A DNA stretch of 64,000 nucleotides from Oegoconia quadripuncta (GCA_949316235.1 OX438749.1:33180022-33244021); one strand, 5' to 3'. Positions 39,911 to 52,879 are shown, numbered from the stretch's first letter. Translations and numbers: made by a program. Notes: a model not told the origin generated them from the letters alone.

Positions 39911-40502
39911 GCTCACAGGAGACGGCCTCCTCGAGCGGTGGACAAGTTTGGGATTAATGATTAATGTCAGACAAGTTTAAAATAGCTCACAGGAGACGGC
40001 CTCCTCGAGCGGTGGACAAGTTTGGGATTAATGATTAATGTCAGACAAGTTTAAAATAGCTCACAGGAGACGGCCTCCTCGAGCGGTGGACAAGTTTGGG
40101 ATTAATGATTAATGTCAGACAAGTTTAAAATAGCTCACAGGAGACGGCCTCCTCGAGCGGTGGACAAGTTTGGGATTAATGATTAATGTCAGACAAGTTT
40201 AAAATAGCTCACAGGAGACGGCCTCCTCGAGCGGTGGACAAGTTTGGGATTAATGATTAATGTCAGACAAGTTTAAAATAGCTCACAGGAGACGGCCTCC
40301 TCGAGCGGTGGACAAGTTTGGGATTAATGATTAATGTCAGACAAGTTTAAAATAGCTCACAGGAGACGGCCTCCTCAAGCGGTGGACAAGTTTGGGATTA
40401 ATGATTAATGTCAGACAAGTTTAAAATAGCTCACAGGAGACGGCCTCCTCGAGCGGTGCACAAGTTTGGGATTAATGATTAATGTCAGACAAGTTTAAAA
40501 CG
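39911..40502 (+). repeat. 74-bp tandem repeat, eight copies
   Basis: GCTCACAGGAGACGGCCTCC starts at 39911, 39985, 40059, 40133, 40207, 40281, 40355 and 40429. Copies are nearly identical; copy 7 has CTCAAGC for CTCGAGC and copy 8 has GTGCACA for GTGGACA. Confidence 0.93.
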
Positions 40503-40674
40503 TTAGGATACAATAAAAATAGTATAGTTTTACTATAATTATAGGATGCATTCTGGTTCTAGCTCTCGAGACAAGAATTACCGGTCTTTGTAGCGCGAGA
40601 GTTGGCGCGACGATTGGGCGAGGGTTTTTAAACGATAAATGAAATTCGACAATCTCATAGTATCAAAGTATCCC

Positions 40675-41130
40675 AGCTAATATCATAACTGCGAATTGTG
40701 TGTGTATGTATGTGCGATTGTTACCTCTTCACGCCTAAACGCCTGGACAGATTTGGGTGTAATTTGGTTGGTAGACAGATTTAACCGCCTCCGTGGCTCA
40801 ATGTAAACATTAGGTTTACGATTCGGAGGTCGCGGGTTCGATCCCTAGCGGGGTACATGTTTAAGTACTCGGTTTAGTTGGTGGTAGGGCATTTTAAATG
40901 TCCGCCTGGCTTGCTACCACCCTCTTATCTAAATCTGCCGCCAAGCAGTAACATAGCATTATTGTGTTCCCGTTGTCAGACATAAGATAGCCAATCCCCC
41001 AAATGTGTTGGGGTTTCCGGGTCACTACGCTTCCATATGACCTGGATTAACATATAGGCTACGTTTCATACCGCGAAAGAGACTGACTTTTGAGTTATAG
41101 AGTGACGCTTAGTAGTAGAACGAATTCTAC
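40675..41130. mobile_element. Dispersed repeat interrupted by SINE 1
   Basis: The family of 39115-39245 runs to 40782, SINE 1 (40783-41035, lacking its tail) follows, then the outer repeat resumes at ATGACCTGGATTAACATATAGG-like sequence and ends near the GCGGGTAACA at 41143. Confidence 0.6.
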
Positions 41131-41704
41131 ACGGACGAAATCGCGGGTAACAGTTAGTAATTACTATTTCACAGAACATTTCCAGAAATTATCCAGCTAA
41201 TATTTCAAAATTGGTTGAAATTTGGCACACAAGTTTTTTTTTGTTTATTTATGCATGGAACATTATTTGAAAATGTCCTTGTTTTGGTATAGTTTCCTTA
41301 GGGATAACTTACATTAACTTTAAAAAAGCGGGCGGAACGCTAGTAAATGCGGATATAAATGTGTCCAATTTTAATGGACCTTGACAGAAAGTGAGGATTC
41401 GTCGTTGAAGTTATATTATTAAAAATAAGAATAACTGCATTTATGTAATAAGCATGTATCGATATAAATCACAAAATAAAACACTCGAATTATTACGATA
41501 TTAATCGATAAGAAAACTCAAAGTCAACTCTGAGATTAAATCGCTTTAAACATTGTGTCTTAATTTAACGGGAAAACACTAAATTAAATTTTGCATAATA
41601 TTTCTGGTCTTAAAAATTAAATTAGGTTTCCATATACTTTCCCTAAATATCCCATAGAATTTTGACACAATATAGAGTTCAAATAAACTAAACCGTCATC
41701 AAAT
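41131..41704. other. No recognisable feature
   Basis: AT-rich, unassigned. Confidence 0.4.
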
Positions 41705-41905
41705 GACGACCGATTGAGGTAGTGTGTGGTAATTGCGGGTTCGAATCCCACATGGAGTAAATGTTTGTGTGATGAATACGAACATTTATTCCCCAGTCAT
41801 GGATGTTTTGTAATTACTTATGTACGTTTATCTGTCATCCAGTATCCAAAGTATAAGCTTTACTTAATTTGGGCCTGTGTAAGTGTTTCAAATATTTATT
41901 TATTT
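41705..41905 (+). mobile_element. SINE family 3, plus orientation
   Basis: GACGACCGATTGAGGTAGTG, TGCGGGTTCGAATCCCACAT and a TATTTATTTATTTGA tail. A short deletion removes part of the tRNA-like region. Confidence 0.75.
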
Positions 41906-42400
41906 GAATGATGCAAATTATAGTCAGTTGTGAAATTAATCATGCTTTTCGAGAAACATTGCTCTTGCTTTACATTTCTCAGAGATATTGCAGTTATTTT
42001 ACTTACTTTATTTATATATATTATTATGTATTTGGTAAATAATAATAATTCATAAACTTTACAATACAATTACTTTCCTATTCAGTATCAGTTCAGTACA
42101 TACGCATATGAAAGGTGAAAACAGATGATTTATTTAATTAAAAACTAACACGCGTTTTTTTGTCACCAGCTCCCGCGCTCACACAGACTCCCGGCACAAA
42201 AAGCGCTCCGCCGCTATTGGGGTCATCGACCCTAACTCTAAGCTAGACTTAGCTGCTTCGTTAGAAAGTAGCTCAGACCAGCTTACACTTACAAACTGGT
42301 TAGCTTAGGTTTTTGTTTGATGGTTTTATGGTTAATTAAACAAAGTTTGGAGAAGTGTCGTTCGGATTGTGAGAATTAGTAATTATCCAGACAAAAATAC
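41906..42400. other. No recognisable feature
   Basis: AT-rich with a GC-richer patch near 42160-42230; nothing assigned. Confidence 0.4.
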
Positions 42401-43015
42401 CTAATTTTTGTGGTGTAACTTCCTATAATCTTAAAGTTCCTGATTTTTGTAGAAGGATAGAGTACCCATCAGTAATTGAATAAAAATGTTTTCAACAATT
42501 ATGTAGCTTGCTTTAGGTATAGTATAGGTATTTAGTTATAAAACCTACAATCTTAGATTAATGATTGGTCTCCGCGCCGCTACGACTAGATACCGCACTA
42601 TGAAGAAAAAACAGGTTCCTGAATGCGGCAACTCAATATTGTAGTGTGTAGATTTATACAGTACTTACTGATGGTATGTGATGCCAGTATCTTTCTTGTT
42701 TTTTGTAGTATTGTTATTACATAGTTTGACTACGCAAACCGGCATTTTGCTTCAGTCTTAAACCAAAATTTGAAATTTGAACTTGTGGCGTGACTGGCGC
42801 GGGTACGCCGAATACGGCGTAGTATTTGTTGCCGCATTTTTCGAGAACGCCGACAGTATCTAGTCGTAGCGGCGCGGAGACCAATCATTAATCTATGCCT
42901 ACAATATTAAATTAAAGTTACCTGTATGTGAACTTCATTGCTTTGTAGAATCTTCTAAAACAATATTCTAAAAAATTACTCAATGCCTACTTTATATTTT
43001 CTAAAAATAGTTTAA
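42401..43015 (+). repeat. Dispersed repeat of the 5208/39310 family, split by a MITE
   Basis: Reverse complement of the family seen at 5208-5450 and 39310-39490, interrupted after CCTACAAT by the element at 42552-42897. Confidence 0.7.
42552..42897. mobile_element. hAT-like MITE, 346 bp, 8-bp target duplication
   Basis: About 40-bp inverted ends (left TAGATTAATGATTGGTCTCC and on through GACTAGATAC; right the complement). CCTACAAT flanks both sides (42544-42551 and 42898-42905), and the uninterrupted related copy at 39310-39490 has the motif once. No coding. Confidence 0.85.
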
Positions 43016-43017
43016 AA

Positions 43018-43152
43018 CCTAAACCTTGGGATCTTCAAGAGCAGAGTGAATAGGCATTTACTGAGATCGCGTGCTTCATCTTCCACCGCATCGTCACTCA
43101 CCATCGGGTGAGATTGTGGTCAAACGTGAATCCAGTCAATCATAAAAAAAAA
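43018..43152 (+). mobile_element. LINE family B 3' end with poly-A
   Basis: CCTTGGGATCTTCAAGAGCA, CATCGGGTGAGATTGTGGTC and an A9 tail. Confidence 0.7.
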
Positions 43153-44694
43153 ATTGAACCGTGATATTTGCCCTGGGTGAAATTTTTTTCATATTAATGA
43201 AAAATCATACTCCTGGAACTATTTTCAATCAATCAATTTGATCGATTTTGTTTGCAAATAGTTACATTAGTATGATTTGTATTGTAATGTACTCACTTAT
43301 AGGAACAACTATTATTAATTTTGCCTCTAAAAAAATGTCGAATATACTATAAATAAATGGTAGTACAGACAGGTCCTCATCCTGGCAGTGCGGATCTCTA
43401 AAAGCGGTAGGTACTCACTCACCTAAATAATTCCTAATTTTGTAATTTCAAATAATTACAAGTGCCTTCAGAATTCCAATTCCGTTTCATCCCCGGGGGC
43501 TCCAGCTGGGCCGATAATGAATAAACTTTTTAAGAACAACAGTGGGTGACTACTTGCCTCTGACAATCACAAAGCCATTCACAAAGCGTATTTCTCCGAC
43601 TCCCGCTTCTTGTGATTTGTTTCTTATTCTACCTTTTACTTTGTAAGTCGCAGCGATAAATTAGCGATGAAATCTATTTGAACGGTCGTATGATTATCAT
43701 AGTACGTGGGTTGCTACAAGTGAAGCTGATGGCGCTGGTGTCGCCGAAAATGGCGCGGTGATGTTTACAGTAATGCGGCAGTACCTAATGTGCCCTATTT
43801 TTTTCCTTACGGTGAAAAAACTCATCCTATAATATTGATGTTGTAAGCAGTTTATTGAATTAGCCATAGTCACTCGAAAACCTAGGCGTATTGTTACCTT
43901 TGACAGAAAACTAATCCTTTTGGTTAGGTTAAGTTCTTTTGGACATTATTGAGGCATCCTCTGGACAGTTTCCTATATACCTTAAGCCAGAAGTTACGAT
44001 TTTTAACTGCCGACGAAAAATGAGGGAGGTTATGAGTTGGACGGCGTTGTGTATGTCCAGTCTCTGTCAGTAATGAGCGGGCTTAGTTAAATGCAGAAAC
44101 AGTAAATCAATTTTCGAATTCGATTATGGTTTTTTGGGGAAAGTTGTTCGTAATCTAGAGTGACGCCACCAGTTAATGGGAATTACACGAATTCAAATGT
44201 ATTGATGTTTAAAAACAACTCCACTCTCCTTTTCTCCGTGCGGTAGTTGTATAAAACCGTATTAAAGTAAACATGTACAAATGTAGGTGACCGTCGCCGC
44301 TCCCGCCCCAGTTCCTTCATGAAGACAAATGGTCACCGTCCGACCCGATGGCGGCCATCTTGCTTTTGATCGTACGAGAGATAGCCACGCGGATTACTTG
44401 AAACTGTTCATAGTTTATAATGGGGAATTTATGGTCGTTTTGTTGTGCACAGTTAATAAAAATTAGTCAAGTGCGTGTTGGACATGAGTAAATTTAAGGT
44501 TTCGTTTTCCGTCGTCTTTCAAACTGCTTATTTGACCGACCGCAGAATTAACTTTGTATTTCATGCTTAAAACTTTGTTTGAAATATTTTGATACCCAAA
44601 CTAATTAACTTTGAGAGTAATCTCTTCCCACTGAAACTTCTCTAAGCCAGGATCAACAATACTTGTGGGTATTGCAAAATTGTCAGACCTCAAA
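43153..44694. other. Mostly unassigned; unexpanded minisatellite homologue
   Basis: 44130-44200 (TTTTTGGGGAAAGTTGTTCG, GGGAATTACACGAATTC) matches the two flanks of the 17-bp minisatellite with only one unit-like segment. No gene identified. Confidence 0.45.
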
Positions 44695-45440
44695 CAGTCG
44701 CCGTCGGTACCAGGCTAGCATAACAGATTCAGAGTTCTCCCACCTATATATACTCTAAACTTACTTAAGTAACTTATTAGTAATCTGTGTCTAAACGAAG
44801 AACCCGACCATAATAACATGTCGGTCAACTCTCTGCACACTATATACTTCTCCGAGTACCAGGCTAGCATAACAGATTCAGATTTCTTCTACCCAACACC
44901 TATACTCTAAACGAAGAACTCGACTACGCCTCACCTACCCTTGTCAATCAACTGTGGCCTAACTCTGCAGACTATACTGCTCCGAGTAGCTGAATTTTCT
45001 ACCTTGGCGGACCAGGCTAGCACAACTAATCGAGACTCACCGCTTCCAACTAAAAGCAGACGGCCGGTACTAGGCTAGCATAACATAGTCCGAGTCACCT
45101 CATCCAAAATCCTATACCATTGAAGCATGCATTCTGTGCCCGACACAGAGTCGTCTTACTTTTCCACCTTGAGATACCAGACTAACACAACCGAGCGACA
45201 GTCACCTCCTCCCAACCCCAAACCCTTAAACGGGCCGCGCGCTCTAAGTACTTTGTCTTATGTGCGTGATTCAGATAGACGAAATACGCGTACCTCCACC
45301 GGTACCAAGCTAGCATAATAAAGTCAGAGTCACCTCCTCCCAACTCATATAACTCTGCTACACAGCATCTTCTGTCCTATCTTTTCACCTTGGGGCACCA
45401 GGCTAACATAACCAAGCGACAGTTACCTCTTCCCAACTCC
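44695..45440 (-). repeat. Irregular array of GTTATGCTAGCCTGGTAC units, minus orientation
   Basis: ACCAGGCTAGCATAA or variants recur near 44708, 44859, 45010, 45068, 45173, 45303 and 45398, commonly followed by AGTCACCTCCTCCCAAC. Same family as 960-1440 and 12631-13060. Confidence 0.7.
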
Positions 45441-46189
45441 AAGTAAGCAAGGTATACTGAAACCAAACGGTCTAGAGCACGTGATTCTATTACCAAGATT
45501 AATTTATTTCGTATATTTTCTGGTAAAGTACCACACAAATACATTACCTGCCTGGCATTCTATCAACAGACTTCGCCAAAGTTAATCCACGAAGGTAATC
45601 AAAAGGTGCATTACCGGTTTCGGGAAGCGATTAAAGGAGAATGAATCACAGCCGAGCCCCCCTCCCCCCTTTCGGAGTCAATTGTGGGTAGTTCCAAATT
45701 TACATGCGCGACACGCGACCGCCTATACAATGGAAGAAAGGATTTAGTAGGAACAGCTTTCACAGGCGCGACTAATTTGGTAGCGTGACTGTAAGGCAAG
45801 CTATACTTGGAAAAATAAACATTAGAATAGAAAGGGTTTATTGGACACACTGAGTAACACATTAAATACATAACCGGATGAGTTTGTTTACTGTTAGAAA
45901 AAAAAAATAGGGCATATTAGGTAAGTGAAATATAAGGTAGTTATTTTTTTTTTCAAAATCATCCATCGAATGAAGCTTTGTGTCATTTGACGGTCACGTT
46001 TGTAGCCTATTCCACATGATTACATCATTAGATTAAATTATGATGTAATATAATTTTATTTTATTGCTATTTATAGCAGCGACAGGAGTTAGGGACCATC
46101 AATTTCTATATATTCCCTTTTACATAGCACAGTCGAAAATAAGCATGCGATTCCAGTAAATGTCCATTTAAGTTGTAGACCCAATGCGA
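45441..46189. other. No recognisable gene
   Basis: Open frames here have no family resemblance. Confidence 0.4.
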
Positions 46190-46380
46190 CGCCGCTGGTA
46201 GGGCGTTCGGTACGCTTTATTAATAACTGTCTGTCTTAGAGTAATTTTTAATTTATCGAAAACGAGATTTTGTATATCAACAGAACCCATATTGAAAATT
46301 AAAGTTGGAGACAATATGAGTACCAAATAAATTTCGCATGATAGGAACCCAACGAATTCCACCAGTCGCATATCAATCTC
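46190..46380 (-). pseudogene. LINE family A reverse-transcriptase fragment
   Basis: Minus-strand frame with FNMGSVDIQNLVFDKLK resembles the C-terminus at 49118-49880 (FNKVPVDIQNLPFNKFK). Degenerate. Confidence 0.55.
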
Positions 46381-47255
46381 CGGACGGGGCGCGGCGCGGG
46401 GGGGGCGGGGGAGACGACAATACTTTCTTTTTTATATTTATAAAATGTACTTTCCGTCGAAACAACAAAATCCCCTACTAAGTCCGCATATGGCTTTTTG
46501 GCGGGAACTCGGCGAGTGAAGTAGCATTTTTCTTTATAGGTCTTAAAATTTGTGCATTCTAACTTTTGAAGCTTAATAATGGCAGAATATTGTGCAGCAA
46601 ACGTTAGTGTTGGTGTACAGGTGAAGGGAAGTGTAAATTAAAGTGCGTAACGGAGCTTTCGGGTTCCCACAAGAAGCCGCCAAAATCTTTTGTAAAGCAT
46701 TCTGCCACTTTACTGAAGAATGACTTGACCGTGACTAGACTCTGTATACGACGAATTACTTGTTTTGATTGAGACTGACCTATAAACTGAAGAAATAAGA
46801 TAAATGAAAATTTTCACTCGAAACTGGCAGTAATGTCCCTCGACAATGAGGTTGACTGGTGACCATCCTCAAGAATAAGAAGAAGAAGTCCGCATATTGT
46901 GAGTGTTAACTACGAAACTACACAGCGCGTGGCCCGACACTCACTTGGCCGGTTCTTTTTTATAATTAAATAATAAGAAATTAATAACTCACTTATTTCA
47001 TTTTTTTTTTATTTTGAGCAAATATATGAAATTTCATATTTTTGTTTTTTTTTCAAATATATGAAATCTATCCACGTAGTTTGTATCTGCATCCCTATTT
47101 AATACCGCACAACCTACCTATTTCAAATGTACTGTCCTTATACCCAAAGGTTGCCTGGAAGAGATCGCTTTAAGTGATAAGGTCGCCAAATTGTACATTC
47201 TATTCTTACAACTTCGCTGAAACTGTATTTTCTTTTCTGTAAAGGCCCAATATTT
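46381..47255. other. GC run, unassigned DNA and repeat ends
   Basis: 46384-46414 is a G-rich run. 46918-46965 shares CTACACAGCGCGTGGCCCGA with 4861-4900. 47140-47240 resembles an RTE 3' UTR also present at 55320-55420. Confidence 0.45.
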
Positions 47256-47576
47256 AACCGTCTCCGTGGCTCAATGTAAACAACATAGGGTTCGATCCCC
47301 AGCGGGGTACATGTTTAAGTACTCGGTTTGGTTGGTGGTAGGGCATTTTAAAATGTCCGCCTGGCTAGCTTCCACCATCTTATGTAAATCTGCCGCCAAG
47401 CAGCAATGTTAATAGCATTGTTGTGTTCCGGTTGTCAGAGATAAGATAGCCAGTCCCCCAAATGTGTTGGGGTTGCCGGGTCAGCACGCTTCCACCTTCG
47501 ACCTCATTTTCACTTAACATCAGGTGTGATTGAGGCCAAGTACAAACCCGTCGTGCAGAAAAAAAAAAGAAAAAAA
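47256..47576 (+). mobile_element. SINE family 1, plus orientation
   Basis: Head AACCGTCTCCGTGGCTCAAT; the segment between head and B box is shortened; A-rich tail. Confidence 0.8.
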
Positions 47577-48534
47577 GTCAAACTAAACGCAAAACGTAAG
47601 CTGACCGCGCGACGCTACGCGGGAATGTGAGGTTCGGGAAACTAGCTTATACTGGACATGTTATGGTGGTCGTGCGGCCAACTGTACCTCCACACGAGTT
47701 GTTTCACTCGCCTACAGCGAAACAATCACAAAGCAGCTGAAAGGTGAGACAGGCGCTCAACGATTACAATCAATTCTGAAACTTTTCACTTCAATAGCTA
47801 TTGGGGAATAATGGGACGCCATTAACGGGCTACACATGTCCCGACTTCAATGCAACCGTACAACAAAGCTTGGGTTGTGAATTGACAACGGGCATGATTT
47901 TTTGCCCCTGTTTAGTTCTCCATTTGATTGGTGATCTGGCATTTTTTCCAAAAAAAACTTAAAGCAAAAAGGTAGGCTTTGCCGTCTAATTGTCGGTATG
48001 AACAAAAAAACTTTTATTTGTTTAACAATATGGTAATATGTGTTTCATGCCTCTAAGTGCAGTACATCTGTATCAGAGAACACGTTATTCCATATTCCTA
48101 AAATCTATAATACCTGAAATCTAGTTTAAGTCTTTTAATTAAGATGTGTTTTATTATAATTAGCAGATAAAAGTTTTAGCAACAGATTCGACTTTAGAAC
48201 CTTACCCTTTAAAAGGCTAGTAATATATGTCCTCAATTGAGCTCTATCCCAATTTTACTTTGATGCTTAGCTACATGATCCGTCAAAGCTAAAAGTGTTT
48301 TATTCTGTCGGTATTCTTAACAAAAAAAAAATAATACAATCAATAAATCAAATACGCTTTATTGTTTAAATAAGGAAGGTACATTTAAATACAATAATTA
48401 AGCTTGTTCTTGTTTAACCATGCTTGGGATTCCAATCTAGTTCGAATCTAAGTTAACTTTAAGTTCTTCTCATGTACGATTGTCATCTGTTTTGTGTACC
48501 AATAAATACAATAAAATAAAAATTAATAAGCTGG
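47577..48534. other. No recognisable feature
   Basis: Unassigned AT-rich DNA. Confidence 0.4.
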
Positions 48535-48937
48535 CCTTCAGTCCACCTAAATCATCTATTGGAGGTTCCAGCCTCCAAGTGACGTACATGGCGTGCAAGA
48601 TGACGTGATTTTTATGCTTGTCCCGCGCGCCTCCTGGGTGATAGCTGAAAATCAGTGCTTGCTCGTTGATTGAGCACTTTTAATGCACTGAGCTATGACC
48701 TTGTTGCATGAATGGTTGCACACATGCCCACATATAATGAATCGGCAGTAAGTCTTGAAGGTATTTGGATTTTTTTTATTGTTATGGTATATTTGTTTAC
48801 ATCTGTTTGTATTTGTTATAAATTGTATGTCTGTTGTTGTTTTCATGAATGTTTGTTCCTTATTTGTTAATGTAGTATTTATGTTTCTTTCTAGTATGTG
48901 TGACAGTTTTTGCAATAAACTTTTTATCTATCTATAT
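48535..48937 (+). mobile_element. LINE 3'-UTR-like region with ATCT tail
   Basis: CACATATAATGAATCGGCAG, TTTTTGCAATAAACTTTTTA and ending in TCTATCTATATAG, the tail type of many lepidopteran LINEs. Confidence 0.5.
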
Positions 48938-48939
48938 AG

Positions 48940-49117
48940 AACGAATGAGTGAAAGGAGATTAACGAAAGCGTGAATGGAAGGGTCGGTAAAAGCCGACCA
49001 AGAAGGACGTACGTCAATCAAGTGACTGACGTACTCATAAAAGGGCAGGTGCGGTCAACTTCTAACCAACGAGCGTGTATAAGCATTTGATGAGAGTGGA
49101 AGAAACGAAAGCAGTAC
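48940..49117 (+). pseudogene. RTE-class fragment, degenerate
   Basis: Broken frames with GAACGAATGAGTGAAAGGAG and AAGCCGACCAAGAAGGACG resemble the segment at 6031-6234. Joined directly to LINE A. Confidence 0.45.
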
Positions 49118-50110
49118 GTCAGGATCGTTGCAAGTTAAAATCAATAGAAATATTTTGTTACTGAATGAGAAAAAAACTAAATGTGTAAAATTTGTACTGC
49201 CTAATGTCAGGGAGGTGCCCACAAATATAATGATAAAAAATGTCACTCTAGACCTTGTTGAGTCCACTGTATTTTTGGGCATTACTTTGGACGCCAAATT
49301 ACAATGGGGTCCTCATATCCATAAATTGGCGAAGAAGCTCAGCTCTGCAGCGTATGCAGTCAAAAAAATTAGACAAATATCGGACGTAAATACTGCTAGA
49401 TTAGTATATTTTAGTTATTTCCATAGCCTGATGTCTTACGGTATCTTGCTGTGGGGAAATGCCGCGGATATCAATACAATCTTTGTTTTACAAAAACGAG
49501 CCGTTCGCGCAATTTATCAATTGAGACCTGCAGTGTCACTTAGAGACAGATTTAAAGAGTATAATATTCTAACCTTTTCGTCACAGTACATTTTTGAAAA
49601 TCTAATATATGTCAAAAAAAATATAGCATCATTTAGGAAAAATAGTGATAAACATGATGTCAATACAAGAAATAAAGATAAACTTGCAGGTCACATAAGT
49701 CGCCTCCACAAAGTCAGTAATTCATTCAAAGGGTTATGTATACGCTTTTTCAATAAAGTTCCTGTTGATATACAAAATCTTCCTTTCAATAAATTTAAAG
49801 ATACTATAAAACAGAAACTTATTAAGAAAGCATATTATAAAATATCAGATTATTTAGATGATAAACAATCATGGACATAACCAGCCCGTTCGCATAACCA
49901 GGCTATTTCACAATTAATAATGAAATATTATAATATAAAATAATAATTTTGTAATATTAAAACCTTTTTTTAAAAAAGAGCGACCTCTCGAGTTCTTGTT
50001 CTTCTCAGGGGAAAATTGCCTTTTGAACAAGCAGTAGCTTTAAAAATGTAAAATCTGACTATTTTAAGTGTACCCTGTGTACCTACAAAATAAAGCATTT
50101 TTTGATTTTG
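49118..50110 (+). pseudogene. 5'-truncated LINE family A (jockey-like) reverse transcriptase
   Basis: The frame 49128-49880 (250 codons, beginning without ATG) holds the C-terminal part of a non-LTR reverse transcriptase: STVFLGITLDAKLQWGPHI, AYAVKKIRQ, SLMSYGILLWGNA and LQKRAVRAIY. The catalytic palm motifs are lost by 5' truncation, the usual fate of LINE copies. The 3' UTR runs to about 50110 and ends in a GATTTTGATTTTGATT tail. Other fragments of the family occur at 1-73, 1475-2115, 6241-6655, 38630-38940 and 46190-46380. Confidence 0.85.
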
Positions 50111-50794
50111 ATTTTGATTCGCTCGATTTGTCGGGTCGTGTGTAGTCGCCTGCCCTCCCGAATGGCGCGGACTTTTAAAAGTCAGTATAAACGCTTTGCC
50201 TATTATTTGTTACCCCTCCCCCGCCGTTCGCACCCCCTCCGCCGCCCGAGGGTCAGGTGTTACTTGATAGCCGTTAGACGTGACTGTCGTTTTTTAATTG
50301 GATGTAGCAAAGAGCAGGTGGGTGATAATGCCTACTGTTTGCTGTCAAAATAGTATCGGGTTGGATGGAACGTGACAACGTGAGGGTTAAGTCACGTTGG
50401 TTAGCACGTAGTGGATAAGTGTGTGTTTGACCAATGTAGTTTAACATTATAGGAAGTCAAAAGTCAAAAATGCTTTGTTCGTAAACGCTTTATTGTACAA
50501 AATCAAAGTCAAAGTCAAAAAATATTTATTTCATAGGATAAAAATTATCACTTGAAAACGTCACATTTTTTATCTTAACATTAAAATTATTGACATTATT
50601 GCTTATTCGCAAAGCCTTCTTCAAAGCTTTTAGGTATTATTTATAATTTTTTTGATATATTCTGTATTTAAAAAGAAATCTCAATGAGGGCGCCACTGGA
50701 CGGAATAAACCCTCTTAAGGTCACTGCATACGTAACGGGATATTTTCTTGACCCAGCAGATTTTTTCCTAACCGTCTCTCGTCTTTCCGTCCGC
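50111..50794. other. No recognisable gene
   Basis: A GC-richer patch 50115-50300 has a short frame without relatives. 50454-50520 is LINE A-like tail sequence (GTCAAAAATGCTTTGTTC). Confidence 0.4.
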
Positions 50795-51015
50795 AGCTGT
50801 CCGCCCGCGGCCTCGTCTGCGAGGAATAGCTTAATCGGGGATATGTTTAATTTGTTTATCCCGCAGGAACTACTCACTTTATCGCAATAAAAGTCTCCTA
50901 TGTTTTCATCCAGGGTATATTCTACCTATATACCAAATTTCATCCAAATCCATTGAACCGTTTCGCCGTGATTGAGGAACAAACATCCAAACTTCGCATT
51001 TATAATATTACTTAG
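50795..51015 (+). mobile_element. Dispersed TTCGCC-type repeat
   Basis: CCGCAGGAACTACTCACTTT through CGTTTCGCCGTGATTGAGG and TTTATAATATTACTTAG. Confidence 0.65.
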
Positions 51016-51464
51016 ATCAAACAATGTCACAAATCCGTTCCGTCAGAGAAGAGACACTAAGCCCTTACATCACAAAAATATAAATACGAAAATCTTTATT
51101 TTCAAATGACAGTCGTGGGTACATCAATTTAAATCAGAGGTTGAGACCAACCTTATAAATATTTAAGATACTTGTACCAGGACGCGTCGCTCCTCCTTTC
51201 CTCGAACATATTTCACTATACAAGACAAAAACTGTATCCAAGATAAATAACGTATTCAACCACCATTTGAAAAGATGGTGATGGCTAGCCGGAGATAAAT
51301 AAATGTCCTACCACCTATTAAACTGAGTACTAAGATTTACTCCGCTGGCACCGCTGGGTGTCAAACCCGCGGCCTTCGTTTCGTAGACCTATGTTATTCA
51401 CAATGAACCACCTAGTACGATAATACTTAGAAAAAGTAGATGGCCCCACAAAACGTGATTTGCA
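51016..51464. other. Degenerate SINE 1-like sequence
   Basis: 51265-51420 weakly resembles SINE 1 in minus orientation (GATGGTGATGGCTAGCCGG, TGTTATTCACAATGAACCAC). Otherwise unassigned. Confidence 0.4.
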
Positions 51465-51760
51465 TTTTTTTTCTTGTTTATGCACAACGGGTTAGCACTT
51501 GACCTCAATCACACCTGATGTTAAGTGAAGATGAGGTCGAAGGTGGTAGCGTACTGACCCGGAAACCCCAACACATTTGGGGGACTGGCTATCTTATCTC
51601 TGACAACCGGAACACAACAATGCTAGGTATAGGTAGTAGCTAGGCGGACATTTACACCAACCAAACCGAGTACTGAAACATATGTACCCCGCTGGGGATC
51701 GAATCCGCGACCTCCGAATCGTAAACCCAATGTTGTTTACATTGAGCCACGGAGGCGGTT
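51465..51760 (-). mobile_element. SINE family 1, minus orientation
   Basis: TGCACAACGGGTTAGCACTT through CTGGGGATCGAATCCGCGAC and ATTGAGCCACGGAGGCGGTT. Confidence 0.85.
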
Positions 51761-51819
51761 TATATAGTAGAATATATTATATATAGTAGAATATATTATT
51801 TTATAGTAAGTATAACTAG

Positions 51820-52615
51820 CTTTCCGCCCGCGACTTGGCCTGCGTGGAGTGACTTTATCGCGGAAGTGTATTTCTCCCGCGGGAACTACTCGCTTTATCG
51901 GGATAAAAATACCCTATGTTAAAACAAAAATTCAAATGTTCGCATTTATAATATTAGTTAGATTTGTCCTATTTGCCCTCCGCGTGAAATTCCCCTTATA
52001 AAGCGCCCCCTAACAGCCAGTAACTGAAACAGATTAGTTACAATTCATTTTTGTGAAAACGTATTATTTATTGCCTTAAATTATCCGAAATGTTTCACTT
52101 GGAGCACGTACTTAGTGTATCCCTTTCAATCGCTACGTGTTCGGATGAGAGGGAGAGAGAAAATGGCGCTTATGGAGGATGTGGAAGTATCTACAATACT
52201 AATGACGGAAAAGGTGGAACTAGCTTTAGCTCGCGGCGTCGCCCGCGTGGCGCGGTACTTTATTGCTGACATTTTTTTCATTTATAAATCTATTTATTTA
52301 CAAAAAGCCTAGTTGCTTAGTGTGGAACTAGATGGCGCTGTGTGTATGTGCAAAGATATTGATTTATTTGTTAGTTATCTAAATATATATAACTCAAAGG
52401 TGACTGACATAGTGATCTATCAACGCCCAGCCCAAACCACTGGACGGATCGGGCTGAAATTTGGCATGCAGGTAGATGTTATGACGTAGGCATCCGCTAA
52501 GAAAGGATTTTGATAAATTCTACCCCCAAGGGGATAAAATAGGGGATGAAAGTTTGTGGTTTGTATTTTGATAAAATCTTCCACGCGGACGAAGTCGCGG
52601 GAGGAAAGCTATTTA
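51820..52615. mobile_element. Cluster of dispersed repeats
   Basis: 51820-51965 TTCGCC-type; 52300-52370 SINE 2 tail (AACTAGATGGCGCTGTGTGT); 52395-52615 another lepidopteran repeat (CGGGCTGAAATTTGGCATGC, GCGGACGAAGTCGCGGG). The frame at 52115-52312 is not supported as a gene. Confidence 0.5.
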
Positions 52616-52879
52616 TTTATAAAACAAAATATGCAACAGATTCTCAAGCGTCATCTTGAGGTAATCTCAATCGTGAGAACGGTTTATTGACACGGGCCTT
52701 AGAAAACCTGCGACAAAACAAATGTTTATATGACCTTGGTGAGGTCCCAGTCGGAAACGGATTTATTACCGGTGTTTTTCTTCTTTCGCATCAACACGAG
52801 CAAATAATATCAATTTTCAATAGTTTTGCATTAAGTAAATGCAATAAGTAACAGTAACTCGTCATCGCACTAAGCGGTA

